Part shown: one piece after another, positions 43,820-55,252 of the stretch
How the letters are laid out: each line of letters begins with the position of its first letter
Numbering within the stretch: position 1 is the stretch's first letter
Assembly: GCA_019744815.1 (NCBI GenBank)
Contig: JAIEUA010000007.1
Location: 1 to 64,000 of the forward strand
From: Phycisphaerales bacterium
GTDB taxonomy: Bacteria; Planctomycetota; Phycisphaerae; Phycisphaerales; UBA1924
Reading direction: 5' to 3'
Length of the DNA: 64,000 nt
Notes under the pieces: model-generated
Told to the model about the DNA's origin: nothing
Database searches by the model: none
Seen by the model: only the letters and a program-made list of their open reading frames with translations
Translations under genes and position numbers: made by a program

Positions 43820-44493
43820 GATCGATCTACGAGATCGCGATGGGCACCGAGTTCCAGAAGCTGCACCCGATGATCCAGCGGCGGTTTGGGTTCTCGTCCA
43901 AGGACACCACGGCGTCCATTGGACGAGGTGTCATGGAACGCATCTGGCACGGAGCGTTCTACACGTTACCTTTTCTTTACGTTGGAACATGGCGTCGCAT
44001 CATGTTCCCGGACAACGGCCGTGATGTCCCGTTCACGATCCGCAACTACGCCTACACCGACTCGTTCGGCCGCGAGACCGTCACTTGGACACGTGACTTT
44101 CAGATCGGAACAGGCCGCCGCTTCGACGCGACCATGATCTACAGCGAGTCCCGCAAGCGAATCGTTGACTACCTCGGCACCCACCAGCACCTCGCGGTCG
44201 ATCTCGAGATGTCGGTCAGCCCGCAGGGCGGCATGCGCATCCGCTCCGGCGAGCAACGCTTCTACGAAGGCCTGATCGGATTCCGATTCCCGCTCTTCTT
44301 CTCCGGGATCGCAGACGTTCACGAGTGGTTCGACGATCACTCGGGGCGCTTCGGAATCGAGGTCATCGTGACCAACCCTATCTGGGGCCCGCTCTTCGGC
44401 TACCGAGGCATGTTCGACGCTGAGTGGATCGAGTGCCGGGCAGATCAGGTGCCGCAAGACGTCAAGCCTTTACGCGAAGAGCGGCGGGAATGA
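43816..44493 (+). CDS. DUF4166 family protein
   Basis: A 225-residue protein matching the DUF4166 type: EFQKLHPMIQRRFGFSS, then WHGAFYTLPFLYVGTWRRIMFPDNGRD (written here in pieces as WHGAFYTLPFLY and WRRIMFPD), FTIRNYAYTDSFGRETVTW, and GGMRIRSGEQRFY. It is probably soluble and of unknown function. GTG 43816 is preceded by AAAGGA 8 nt upstream and overlaps the stop of the SRPBCC-DoxX gene. The pairing suggests they act together. Confidence 0.8.
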   Translation: MRSIYEIAMGTEFQKLHPMIQRRFGFSSKDTTASIGRGVMERIWHGAFYTLPFLYVGTWRRIMFPDNGRDVPFTIRNYAYTDSFGRETVTWTRDFQIGTGRRFDATMIYSESRKRIVDYLGTHQHLAVDLEMSVSPQGGMRIRSGEQRFYEGLIGFRFPLFFSGIADVHEWFDDHSGRFGIEVIVTNPIWGPLFGYRGMFDAEWIECRADQVPQDVKPLREERRE

Positions 44494-44596
44494 AGCTCGC
44501 GACCATGCGTTCGCGTGCAAGTCGTGGTCCACTTCGCAACCCGCGACTGTTCCGTCCATAGGATGGTCGGCGGCCCCCACTCCCCGCGCCGCCCCC

Positions 44597-45967
44597 ATGT
44601 CCGACCCCGCATCCCCATCCCCCGCGCCGAAGAACGACCCCTTCGCCGCGATGCGCTTCGGCAACTACCGCCTCTTCGCCTTCGGCTTTCTCGCCTCCGC
44701 CATCGGCCTTCAGATGATGGGCATGGGCCTCGCCTGGGAGATCTACGAGCGGGCCAAGGCCGAGGGGTTCTTCGGCCCCGACGGTGCGGCACTCGCGCTC
44801 GGCTTCATCGGGCTCGCCCGCGCGCTGCCCGTGGTCGCGATGGCGCTCCCCGCGGGGTACGTCATCGACTCCTTTGATCGCCGCAAGGTGCTCATCCTCA
44901 CCCAGTCCGGCTTCGCCCTCATGGCCGCGGCACTGGCCTACGCCTCGTTCTCCACCGCCGCCTTGTGGGTCCTGTTCCTGCTCGTCACGCTCGCCGGCTG
45001 CGTCCGATCGTTCAACGGCCCGACACGTTCCAGCCTGCTCCCCGATCTCGTGCCCGAGAGCATCTTCCCCAACGCCGTCACCTGGAACAGCGGCATCTTC
45101 CAGGTCGCCGCCATCGGCGGCCCGCTGCTGGGCGGGCTCATCATCGCCCGCTTCAACCACGCCTGGCCGGTTTACGCCATCTCCGCCGCCCTCTGCGGCG
45201 TCTTCGCCTTCACCTCGCTGTGGCTCAAGCCCATCGCCCATCATCAAGCCCCGCAGCCCATGTCGCTCAAGGGCATGGTCGCGGGCCTCTCGCACCTGTA
45301 CCGCGAGAAGACCATCCTCGCCGCCATCACGCTAGATCTCTTCGCCGTGCTGCTGGGCGGCGCGACCGCGTTGCTCCCCATTTACGCCAAGGAGATCCTG
45401 CACGTCGGCCCGGTCGGGCTGGGCTGGCTGAAGGCCGCCCCGTACATCGGCGCGACGATCATGGCGTTCGTGCTGGCGCTCTACCCGCTCGAACGCCGCA
45501 CCGGCCTGTGGATGCTCATCAGCGTCGCCGGCTTCGGCGTGTTCACAATCATCTTCGGGCTCTCGACGAGCTTCTGGCTCTCCATGGCCGCCCTCGTCAT
45601 GCTGGGCGGGCTCGACAACATCTCGGTCGTCGTACGGCACGTCCTCGTCCAGATGCGCACCCCCCGCCACATCCGCGGCCGGGTCTCCGCCGTCAACAGC
45701 GTCTTCATCGAGTGCAGCAACGAACTGGGCGCGTTCGAGTCCGGCGCCGTCGCCAAGCTCGCCGCCCCGTTCTTCGGAGCCATCGGCGGCGCGGTCTTCA
45801 GCGTCGTCAGCGGCGGCATCGGCACGCTGCTCGTGGTCGCGGGCGTCGCAGCACTTATCCCCGAAATCCGCCGCCTCGATCGGCTCACGCCCAAAGAAGA
45901 GGCCAAGCCCACGCCCAATCCGGACAACCCGATCCCGAGCGGAGCGGGCTCTCCCGTGGCGAAGTGA
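44597..45967 (+). CDS. MFS transporter (EntS-like, MFS_3 group)
   Basis: A 456-residue major facilitator with about twelve helices starting near residue 25 (NYRLFAFGFLASAIGLQMMG). The loop 2-3 motif is YVIDSFDRRKVLILTQSGFA, the family GxxxDRxxRR signature. The central part has NGPTRSSLLPDLVPESIFPN, typical of the enterobactin exporter/MFS_3 group, and MRTPRHIRGRVSAVNSVFI near the end. It probably exports a small molecule. The start is MSDPASPSPAPKND at 44597. It is monocistronic, followed by a palindromic repeat. Confidence 0.88.
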   Translation: MSDPASPSPAPKNDPFAAMRFGNYRLFAFGFLASAIGLQMMGMGLAWEIYERAKAEGFFGPDGAALALGFIGLARALPVVAMALPAGYVIDSFDRRKVLILTQSGFALMAAALAYASFSTAALWVLFLLVTLAGCVRSFNGPTRSSLLPDLVPESIFPNAVTWNSGIFQVAAIGGPLLGGLIIARFNHAWPVYAISAALCGVFAFTSLWLKPIAHHQAPQPMSLKGMVAGLSHLYREKTILAAITLDLFAVLLGGATALLPIYAKEILHVGPVGLGWLKAAPYIGATIMAFVLALYPLERRTGLWMLISVAGFGVFTIIFGLSTSFWLSMAALVMLGGLDNISVVVRHVLVQMRTPRHIRGRVSAVNSVFIECSNELGAFESGAVAKLAAPFFGAIGGAVFSVVSGGIGTLLVVAGVAALIPEIRRLDRLTPKEEAKPTPNPDNPIPSGAGSPVAK

Positions 45968-45969
45968 AG

Positions 45970-46160
45970 AGTTCACCGCAGAAGCGCAGAGAAGAGATCT
46001 CAACTCAAGGGGCTCAAAGAACTCGAAGGGGAGAACTCGAACGAGTGAGCCCGCGAAAACGGCGTTCTCCTCTCGTCCTTGCTTCGATTCTCTCTTCTAG
46101 TCCTTTGAGTTGGACCACTTCTGGCTCCCCTCCGAGCCTCTATGTCTCCGTGGTAAATCC
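45970..46160. repeat. Composite palindromic element between MFS gene and floA
   Basis: Left part: GTTCACCGCAGAAGCGCAGA (45970-45989) then CAACTCAAGGGGCTCAAAGA and ACTCGAAGG in 9-nt steps. The right part mirrors this: CTAGTCCTTTGAGTTGGACC, then GAGCCTCTATGTCTCCGTGG to 46160. It combines the CACAGAG-type and CTCGAAGG-type arms, as does the element at 10696, and begins 2 nt after the MFS stop codon. Confidence 0.7.
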
Positions 46161-46217
46161 TCCACGCCGCTATACTCAGCCCCGCCGGAGTCCCGGCGTC
46201 ACTCGGAGCCTTGATCC

Positions 46218-47222
46218 ATGCTTCCCACCCCCATTCTCATCGCCCTCTCGGTGATCGTCGGCGTCATCGCCCTCGTCGTCATCATCATCTTCCTGAACTT
46301 CGCCCAGCTCTGGTTCCAGGCCCTGCTCAGCAACGCCCGCGTCGGCCTCTTCGAGATGGTCGCGATGCGTTTCCGGAAGGTCGACGTCCGCAGCATCGTC
46401 TTCAGCCGCATCCAGGCGGTGAAGGCCGGCATGGACATCCCCACCAACGCGCTCGAGACCCACTACCTCGCCGGCGGCCGGGTCCGCAACGTCATCAACG
46501 CCCTCATCTCGGCCCAGAAGGCCCGCATCCCGCTCACCTGGGACACCGCGACCGCCATCGATCTCGCCGGCCGCGACATCGTCGACGCCGTGCAGACCAG
46601 CGTGAACCCCAAGGTCATCGACTGCCCGCCGATCAACGGCCCGCGTGCGACGATCGACGCGGTGGCGAAGGACGGCATCCAGCTCAAGTGCAAGGCCCGC
46701 GTCACCGTCCGCACCAACATCGCCCGCCTCATCGGCGGCGCCACCGAAGAGACCATCATCGCCCGCGTCGGCCAGGGCATCGTCAGCACCATCGGCTCGG
46801 CCCACGACCACAAGGCCGTGCTCGAGAACCCCGACGAGATCTCCAAGACCGTGATGCGTTCGGGCCTCGACGCGGGCACCGCGTTCGAGATCCTCTCGAT
46901 CGATATCGCCGACGTGGACGTGGGCGACAACATCGGCGCCAAGCTGCAGGCCGATCAGGCCCAGGCCGACAAGGCCCGCTTCCAGGCCGAGGCCGAGAAG
47001 CGCCGCGCGCTGGCCATGGCGCTCGAGCAGGAAAACAAGGCCAAGATCCAGGAAAACCAGGCGATCGTGACGCTCGCCCAGGCCGAGGTCCCCAAGGCCC
47101 TCGCCGAGGCCCTGCGGCTGGGCAAGATGGGCGTGATGGACTACTACCGCATGCAGAACGTCCAGGCCGACACCTCGATGCGGATGGGCATCGCGGGCGA
47201 GACCGCCGGGCCGCAGCAGTAA
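46218..47222 (+). CDS. floA: Flotillin-like membrane scaffold protein FloA
   Basis: A 334-residue SPFH/flotillin-like protein organising membrane microdomains. An N-terminal hairpin of hydrophobic segments (about 5-35) is followed by [17 protein letters not shown], the SPFH domain to about 230 ([27 protein letters not shown]-like [11 protein letters not shown]) and an Ala/Glu-rich coiled coil (about 235-300, [20 protein letters not shown]). The length matches FloA/YqfA. GGAG lies 9 nt before the ATG; TATACT at 46171 is a likely -10 box. It is on the same strand and within 12 kb of two NfeD genes, its usual partners. Confidence 0.93.
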   Translation: MLPTPILIALSVIVGVIALVVIIIFLNFAQLWFQALLSNARVGLFEMVAMRFRKVDVRSIVFSRIQAVKAGMDIPTNALETHYLAGGRVRNVINALISAQKARIPLTWDTATAIDLAGRDIVDAVQTSVNPKVIDCPPINGPRATIDAVAKDGIQLKCKARVTVRTNIARLIGGATEETIIARVGQGIVSTIGSAHDHKAVLENPDEISKTVMRSGLDAGTAFEILSIDIADVDVGDNIGAKLQADQAQADKARFQAEAEKRRALAMALEQENKAKIQENQAIVTLAQAEVPKALAEALRLGKMGVMDYYRMQNVQADTSMRMGIAGETAGPQQ

Positions 47223-47231
47223 TCGCGTTGA

Positions 47232-47334
47232 CACCAGTCCGCGGCGGCTCAGAGCCGCGCGACTGGTGCGTGAAGAAGGTTCGCTAAGGCTCCTCTGCTC
47301 AATCATCCGTCGCGCCGCTGAGCGGGCGGACGGA
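47232..47334. repeat. Two REP-like hairpins after floA
   Basis: 47232-47268 folds on itself (CACCAGT...GGCGGCTC with GAGCCGC...ACTGGTG). A second hairpin, TCCGTCGCGCCGCT with AGCGGGCGGACGGA, lies at 47306-47334. They may act as the floA transcription end. Confidence 0.6.
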
Positions 47335-47411
47335 TGGCACCGACTGCATCGCGGGGCCCCCGTTCTCCTGCACCTCAGAGGCTCGCGGATCTCATTCAAC
47401 GGCAAACGACA

Positions 47412-47437
47412 AGGCCCGGAACTTGCGTCCCGGGCCT
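47412..47437 (-). terminator. Terminator-like hairpin of sorted surface protein gene
   Basis: Read on the minus strand, AGGCCCGG and CCGGGCCT form the stem, followed by a T-containing tail TGTCGTTTG. The T run is weak. Confidence 0.55.
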
Positions 47438-47483
47438 CGCGTCTATCTCGAGCTATGACTCGGATTGGCAGATTTGGATCGAA

Positions 47484-48188
47484 TCAGTTGCGGCGACGAC
47501 GGGCCGCGACCAAGCCGCCCATGGCCAAGAGAGCGGCCGAGGCGGGCGTGGGGATCAGCTGACCGGCAACACCGGTCGAGACCTCGCGGAAGTCCTGATC
47601 CATGTTCGAATTGGGGGGCGTCGCCAGGAAGATCTGGACGATCGAGCCGTCGAGGGGCTGGACGGCGATCGGGCCGGCCATGCCGAACGACGTGTTGTTC
47701 TCGCCCGTGAAGGGGATCAGAGCGGTCGGGATCGGGGTGAAGACCGCGCCGCGGATCGCGCCGTTGAAGAACACGGCCCCGCCGAACATCACCCAGTCGC
47801 CGGCCAGCTCGCCCGAGAGGGTGTTGCCGAAGACGTCACGGGCGATGAACGAACCGTTCCCGCTCGCCATGTTGCCGACGCGGTTGAAGAAGCTGATATC
47901 GATCTGGAAGTTCGCGAAGGTGCGTGCCGAGAAGCCGGGGTTGAAGACCGCGGTGCCCGCGCCGCCGCCGGGGACGAGGCTGACGCTACCGTCGGTCTGC
48001 AGGTCCTTGGTCGCCGTCGCGACGGCCCGGAACTGACCGGTGTCAGGGCCGGGGCCGTTGTACGAGTACTGGCCGGCCAGGTTGGTGTACGTGAAGGTGA
48101 CCATCGGACCGGCCAGGGCCGTTCCGACGACGCTCGAGGCCAGTCCGGCCGCGACGACGATCGCCATCTTGTTTCGAGTATTCACCAC
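47484..48188 (-). CDS. Exported protein with PEP-CTERM-like sorting tail
   Basis: A 234-residue secreted protein of unknown function. The signal peptide ends GTALAGPMVTF. The body is a beta-rich domain with FTYTNLAGQYS, GSVSLVPGGGAGTAVFNPGF and FGGAVFFNGAI. The tail is LIPTPASAALLAMGGLVAAR plus RRRN: a short Pro motif, a hydrophobic helix and an Arg cluster, as in PEP-CTERM-like proteins of planctomycetes that are processed at the membrane by an exosortase-type enzyme. It is a paralogue of the next gene upstream on the same strand (48550), sharing the N-terminal FTYTNL block and the VSTGVAGQLIPTPA tail. Confidence 0.75.
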   Translation of the reverse strand: MVNTRNKMAIVVAAGLASSVVGTALAGPMVTFTYTNLAGQYSYNGPGPDTGQFRAVATATKDLQTDGSVSLVPGGGAGTAVFNPGFSARTFANFQIDISFFNRVGNMASGNGSFIARDVFGNTLSGELAGDWVMFGGAVFFNGAIRGAVFTPIPTALIPFTGENNTSFGMAGPIAVQPLDGSIVQIFLATPPNSNMDQDFREVSTGVAGQLIPTPASAALLAMGGLVAARRRRN

Positions 48189-48493
48189 TGCTCTCCCATC
48201 CTCTCCTGAGGGCGGCCGAAGCCGACCGCATGCTGCACGTGCCCCACGGACGGGGCGCTCAGACCCGCAACCCGGCCGTCAACACACACGGCGACTACGG
48301 GCGCGGCTCTCCCACTCGACAAACATGCAACAGGCCACAAGAACGGCAACCCAAGCGCATGGAAAATCTGCCCCTCTCAGGACTTTCGTCCAAGGCCAGG
48401 ACCGAGAGCATGGAGTCCGTTCTTGTTATGGGACGTTCAAGGCCAATCCAGCGCGGCCGTGCGAGGAAGGACAGCGCCGAAGAGGCCCAAAAT
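48189..48493. other. Noncoding gap between the two sorted-protein genes
   Basis: No supported gene. It should hold the promoter of the downstream gene (start 48188), but I see no clear boxes. The upstream gene ends in its own terminator at 48494-48526, so the paralogues are transcribed separately. Confidence 0.5.
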
Positions 48494-48526
48494 CACAAAG
48501 ACCGACCCAGAGGGTCGGCCTTTGTG
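48494..48526 (-). terminator. Terminator of upstream sorted-protein gene
   Basis: Read on the minus strand, CACAAAGGCCGACCC and GGGTCGGTCTTTGTG pair around TCT, giving a stem of about 15 bp with one mismatch, followed by ATTTTGG. Confidence 0.8.
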
Positions 48527-48549
48527 AGACTTGTGAGGAAACTCGTAAC

Positions 48550-49206
48550 TCAACGACGGCGACGGCCAGCGATCAGACCACCCAGACCAACCAGAGCCAG
48601 AGTGGCCGGGGTCGGGATGAGCTGACCGGCAACACCGGTCGACACGCCGTTGAAGTTGTTGTCAAAGAAACCCGCGCCCGGGGCGTCCAGGAAGAGCTGG
48701 ACGAGCGAGCCGTCGAGCGGCTGGCCGGGGACGTTGGTCAGGAAGCTGCCGGTGCTACCCGCGAAGGTGGGACCGGAGAAGCTGCTGTTGGAGATCGCGC
48801 CGTTGAAGAACGTCGCGCCGCCGAAGTTGATCCAGTCACCCGTGAGGGTGCCGCTCAGCGACGAGCCGCTGAAGTCGGTGATCGTGAACGAGCCGACGCC
48901 CTGGGCGGTGCCGAACACGTTGTTCTTGTTGAACACCGAGATCGACAGGGTGAAGTTCGCGATCCCGCCGGCGAAGCCGGGGTTGAACACCGCGGTGCCA
49001 GCGCCGGGGCCGGTCACGCGGCTCACCGAGCCGTCGGTCTGAAGCCCGCCGCCGTTCACCGCGCCAGCGGAGAAGGTGGTGGAACCCGTGTTGTACGAGC
49101 CGCTCAGGTTGGTGTACGTGAACGTCACCAGCGGACCGGCGATCGCCGAACCCGCGAGCATGGTCACACCGAGCGCACTGAAAGCAGTCACATTCTTGAT
49201 TCGCAC
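48550..49206 (-). CDS. Exported protein with PEP-CTERM-like sorting tail (paralogue)
   Basis: A 218-residue exported protein with signal peptide ending GSAIAGPLVTF. The body begins FTYTNLSGSYNTGSTTFSAG and repeats the pattern of its neighbour: DGSVSRVTGPGAGTAVFNPG, LTGDWINFGGATFFNGAI. The tail is VSTGVAGQLIPTPATLALVG, LGGLIAGRRRR. The two genes lie in tandem, each with its own terminator, and probably arose by duplication. Function unknown; the domain occurs with an identical sorting signal, so both are expected on the cell surface or in the matrix. Confidence 0.75.
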   Translation of the reverse strand: MRIKNVTAFSALGVTMLAGSAIAGPLVTFTYTNLSGSYNTGSTTFSAGAVNGGGLQTDGSVSRVTGPGAGTAVFNPGFAGGIANFTLSISVFNKNNVFGTAQGVGSFTITDFSGSSLSGTLTGDWINFGGATFFNGAISNSSFSGPTFAGSTGSFLTNVPGQPLDGSLVQLFLDAPGAGFFDNNFNGVSTGVAGQLIPTPATLALVGLGGLIAGRRRR

Positions 49207-49888
49207 GTCTTTCCTCTCTCTCTATTACCTCGGCCGTCCTCTCCCACGCACGCGCGACGCACCGTGGGCGGCCGGAGGTCTCCCTCCGAGCACCTATTGT
49301 CACAAGAACATTCGTTTTTGCAACCCGCAAGTGGCGATTTTTGCAGAATTTCTCATCGTTCGCTCGCCCCGTTGTTGGTGATTTGCTCGGGCCACCACCG
49401 TTATCTCGCCGCCATCGCCTTCGCAGAGGTCCGCGGCCGCATTCTGGACCACGTCCGAGAACACGAAGCTCGCCCAACTTTTTCCGTCACTCGGTGTTCT
49501 CGCGGTGTTCCGTGGCTCGCTTGGCCCCTCACAAGTCGTGTGGGGCGGCCCGACGTTCGTGTCGGGACTGGGCGTTCGGCTCGTCTAGCCGCTGGGCGGC
49601 GAACCGGGTTGCCAACTCAGACCGCGATCAGTCGATCAGCGCCCGGACTCTTCCATGTCCAGACGCCCGGCAGGGCTCCCTCCCGCTGCCGAGGAGTGAC
49701 GAGATTCTCAACCGGGCATCAGCGGCGACGCCCGGCCGTTGCGGACTCGATCGCTCGAGCCGCGGGCCTCTGCGAAGACAATGGCGCGACGGGCGCCCAA
49801 GTCCTCCCCCACTTCCCACATGACCCCCACCACCCGCCCCCATCCATCGCCCCACCGTTCTTCCCACCGGGACCACCAGTCCCGAAAA
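49207..49888. other. Noncoding region with widely spaced inverted repeat
   Basis: About 680 nt with no supported gene. The stretch next to 49207 must carry the promoter of the sorted-protein gene. A 28-nt sequence at 49410-49437 is inverted at 49759-49786 with 25 matches and a 321-nt interval (listed separately). The rest shows no conserved motif that I recognise. Confidence 0.5.
49410..49786. repeat. Inverted repeat pair, 28 nt, 321 nt apart
   Basis: CGCCATCGCCTTCGCAGAGG at 49410-49429 continues TCCGCGGC. The complement of 49759-49786 is CGCCATTGTCTTCGCAGAGG then CCCGCGGC. Three mismatches. The units are not self-complementary, unlike the REP-like families, and the interval has no open frame of note. 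Confidence 0.5.
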
Positions 49889-49917
49889 ACACGACGCGAC
49901 GTTTCCGTCGCGTCGTG
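49889..49917 (-). terminator. Terminator of nrdJ
   Basis: Read on the minus strand, ACGACGCGAC and GTCGCGTCGT pair in a perfect 10-bp stem with a 6-nt loop, followed by GTGTTTTTCG. It begins 11 nt after the nrdJ stop. Confidence 0.85.
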
Positions 49918-49928
49918 CGAAGTTCGAA

Positions 49929-53492
<3,564 letters not shown>

Positions 53493-53527
53493 GGAGTCGT
53501 CCGTCCGTGGGAGTTGGTGTTCGAGGG

Positions 53528-53975
53528 AGAAGAAGGCATCAAGGCATGCGGCATCGAGGCATCTAGCCGCCGAGGCTGCGGATCAGGCCCGCGAGCACTC
53601 GTTCTGATTCGTCGAGTTGGGCTTTGACTTCGGCGTACGCATGTTCGGTGAGGTATTTGAAGTCGCGTGCGAAGAGCAGTTGCGTGTCGAGCTGGTAGAT
53701 CTCACCCCGGGCTTGTTTCAGGAACCAGACGTAGTCGCTGGTGACACCTCGGCCGTACCCGTTTGCAATGTGACTGGCGACCGAGACCGACATGCGACGA
53801 AGCGAGGACATCAGGCCGAAGCGTTCGGCTTCGGGGAGCGTGCCAGCGATGGCGTACACGACCTTGCCGAGCGCGTAGGCCTTTTGCCACGCGATCAGGT
53901 CCTGATACGACTTGATGGGCTCTGCCATACCTCATGCTCGATGCCTCGATGCCGCGTGCCTTGATGCCTTCTTCT
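53528..53975. mobile_element. 448-bp element with 39-nt terminal inverted repeats carrying a four-helix-bundle gene
   Basis: The left end 53528-53566 (AGAAGAAGGCATCAAGGCAT then GCGGCATCGAGGCATCTAG) is repeated inverted at 53937-53975 with 37 of 39 positions matching. The repeats are built from 7-8 nt GGCATC units. The enclosed gene starts 9 nt inside the right repeat and its TAG stop lies in the left one, so the gene fills the element completely. The right end runs into the dcd stop codon. No transposase is present. Confidence 0.75.
53563..53928 (-). CDS. Four-helix-bundle protein (S23/IVP type)
   Basis: A 121-residue protein of the family first known from intervening sequences in bacterial 23S rRNA genes (TIGR02436-type). 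It shows the family pattern SYQDLIAWQKAYAL, then LMSSLRRMSVSVASHIANG and YGRGVTSDYVWFLKQARGEI, ending in a helix with Leu repeats. The usual role is unknown; related Avd proteins bind nucleic acid with reverse transcriptases. Here there is no rRNA gene; the gene is enclosed by nearly perfect 39-nt inverted repeats and lies between dcd and nrdJ, so it looks like the cargo of a small mobile element. Confidence 0.9.
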   Translation of the reverse strand: MAEPIKSYQDLIAWQKAYALGKVVYAIAGTLPEAERFGLMSSLRRMSVSVASHIANGYGRGVTSDYVWFLKQARGEIYQLDTQLLFARDFKYLTEHAYAEVKAQLDESERVLAGLIRSLGG

Positions 53976-54553
53976 CAGTCGACCTTCGGGAGCGTCAAAC
54001 CAGACTGGTCCTGGTACTTCCCCGCCTTATCCGCGTAGCTCTTCTCGCACACCTCATCCGCCTTCAAGAAGATCAACTGCGCCACGCCCTCGTTCGCGTA
54101 CACCCGTGCGGGCAGCGGCGTGGTGTTGCTGATCTCGAGCGTGACCTTGCCGCGCCACTCGGGCTCGAGGGGGGTGACGTTCACGATGAGGCCGCAGCGG
54201 GCGTAGGTGCTCTTGCCGACGCAGATGGCGAGGATGTCGCGCGGGATGTCGAGGTACTCGACGGTCTCGCAGAGCGCGAAGCTGTTGGGCGGGATGATGA
54301 CGTACTGCTTGTCGGCGGGGCGGTCGGCGACGTCGACCTCGATCATCATGTCGTCGCTGAAGGCCTTGGGGTCGACGACGGCGATGTCGCCGGAGTGGGT
54401 GGCGGGGGTGAAGATCTTGAAGTGGGTGCCGACGCGGACGTCGTAGCCGTAAGAGGAGACGCCGTAGGAGATCTTGCCCGGGCGCTTGATGGCGTCCTCG
54501 AAGGGCACGATCTTGACGTGCTTCCGGATTTGCTTGTCCGACAGAACAGGCAC
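53975..54553 (-). CDS. dcd: dCTP deaminase
   Basis: Converts dCTP to dUTP (or to dUMP in bifunctional forms) for thymidylate supply. The 192-residue trimeric enzyme has [39 protein letters not shown] and the active-site motif [20 protein letters not shown], followed by [20 protein letters not shown] with the catalytic Glu in the EPEW and ISN regions. GTG 54553 gives [12 protein letters not shown], the standard N-terminus, and has GGAG about 8 nt upstream, so the longer frame to 54580 is not used. The stop codon touches the inverted repeat of the four-helix-bundle element. Confidence 0.93.
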   Translation of the reverse strand: MPVLSDKQIRKHVKIVPFEDAIKRPGKISYGVSSYGYDVRVGTHFKIFTPATHSGDIAVVDPKAFSDDMMIEVDVADRPADKQYVIIPPNSFALCETVEYLDIPRDILAICVGKSTYARCGLIVNVTPLEPEWRGKVTLEISNTTPLPARVYANEGVAQLIFLKADEVCEKSYADKAGKYQDQSGLTLPKVD

Positions 54554-55252
54554 TGAACACACTCCGATCAAAGCGACCAACCAGGCGACGCAGAAATCAA
54601 CCGCTCAACGAGCCGCGGCGTCACAAATCGATGTTCCTCTGGCGTCTCCCCGCAGAATCCTGCCCCGCGAAACCGGTGGAAGAGCCGCGGTTCGGGCGTT
54701 CACGACACGCTCGGACCGGCGGGACAGGACCCAGAGCATACCACTACAGATCGTAGGTGCAAGGCCTCGAAGCCCCAAAATAGTGTGCCCCGGGTGTGTA
54801 GATTCTGTCAAGAACGCGCAAGAATTGGACCGGCGTTGACTTGCGCGCTCGATGAAATTTGCGACCGGCAGTTATCCACACCCGCTTCCGACACGCGACG
54901 ACAACAACCGACAGGCTTTGTCAGGGACTCATTCGCACGCGGCGTTTGGTTTGTTCGGGTCCAAGGACTTTTTCGGGCCCTTCCGAGAGCCCCAAGGGTT
55001 CGACCGGCCGCGAGACCTTCGCGGGGGAGTCCGCGGGCGTCCGTCCGCTCGCCGCGGCTCTGGAGCCAAGAACTCGCACGAGTTTCTGGCCGAGTGGCGC
55101 TTCGCTGCAACGCCTGAGGCGGGAGATTTCGTACAGTCTGCGTCCCGGCGGCCCGTAGGCGGCCGGGCGCGGCCTGCCGATGCGGGTGCGGGCCGCCATG
55201 CGGGCCGCGTTCTGGGCCAAACGTTGTGTGTCGAACGGAGGTCGCTTTGGCG
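54554..55252. other. Long noncoding divergent region between dcd and FlgI-like genes
   Basis: About 700 nt without a supported gene. One perfect DnaA-box-like nonamer TTATCCACA lies at 54872-54880 and an 8-bp inverted repeat (CGCGCAAG with CTTGCGCG) at 54815-54847. Promoters for both divergent genes must be here. No cluster of boxes or AT-rich stretch is present, so it is not a convincing origin. Confidence 0.4.

Noticed and set aside
53563..53928. Four-helix-bundle gene as a 23S rRNA intervening sequence
   Set aside because: There is no rRNA sequence on either side; the neighbours are dcd and nrdJ.
54872..54880. DnaA box TTATCCACA as a replication origin
   Set aside because: Only one nonamer is seen, with no AT-rich unwinding region, dnaA or dnaN nearby; a chance or regulatory site is likelier.
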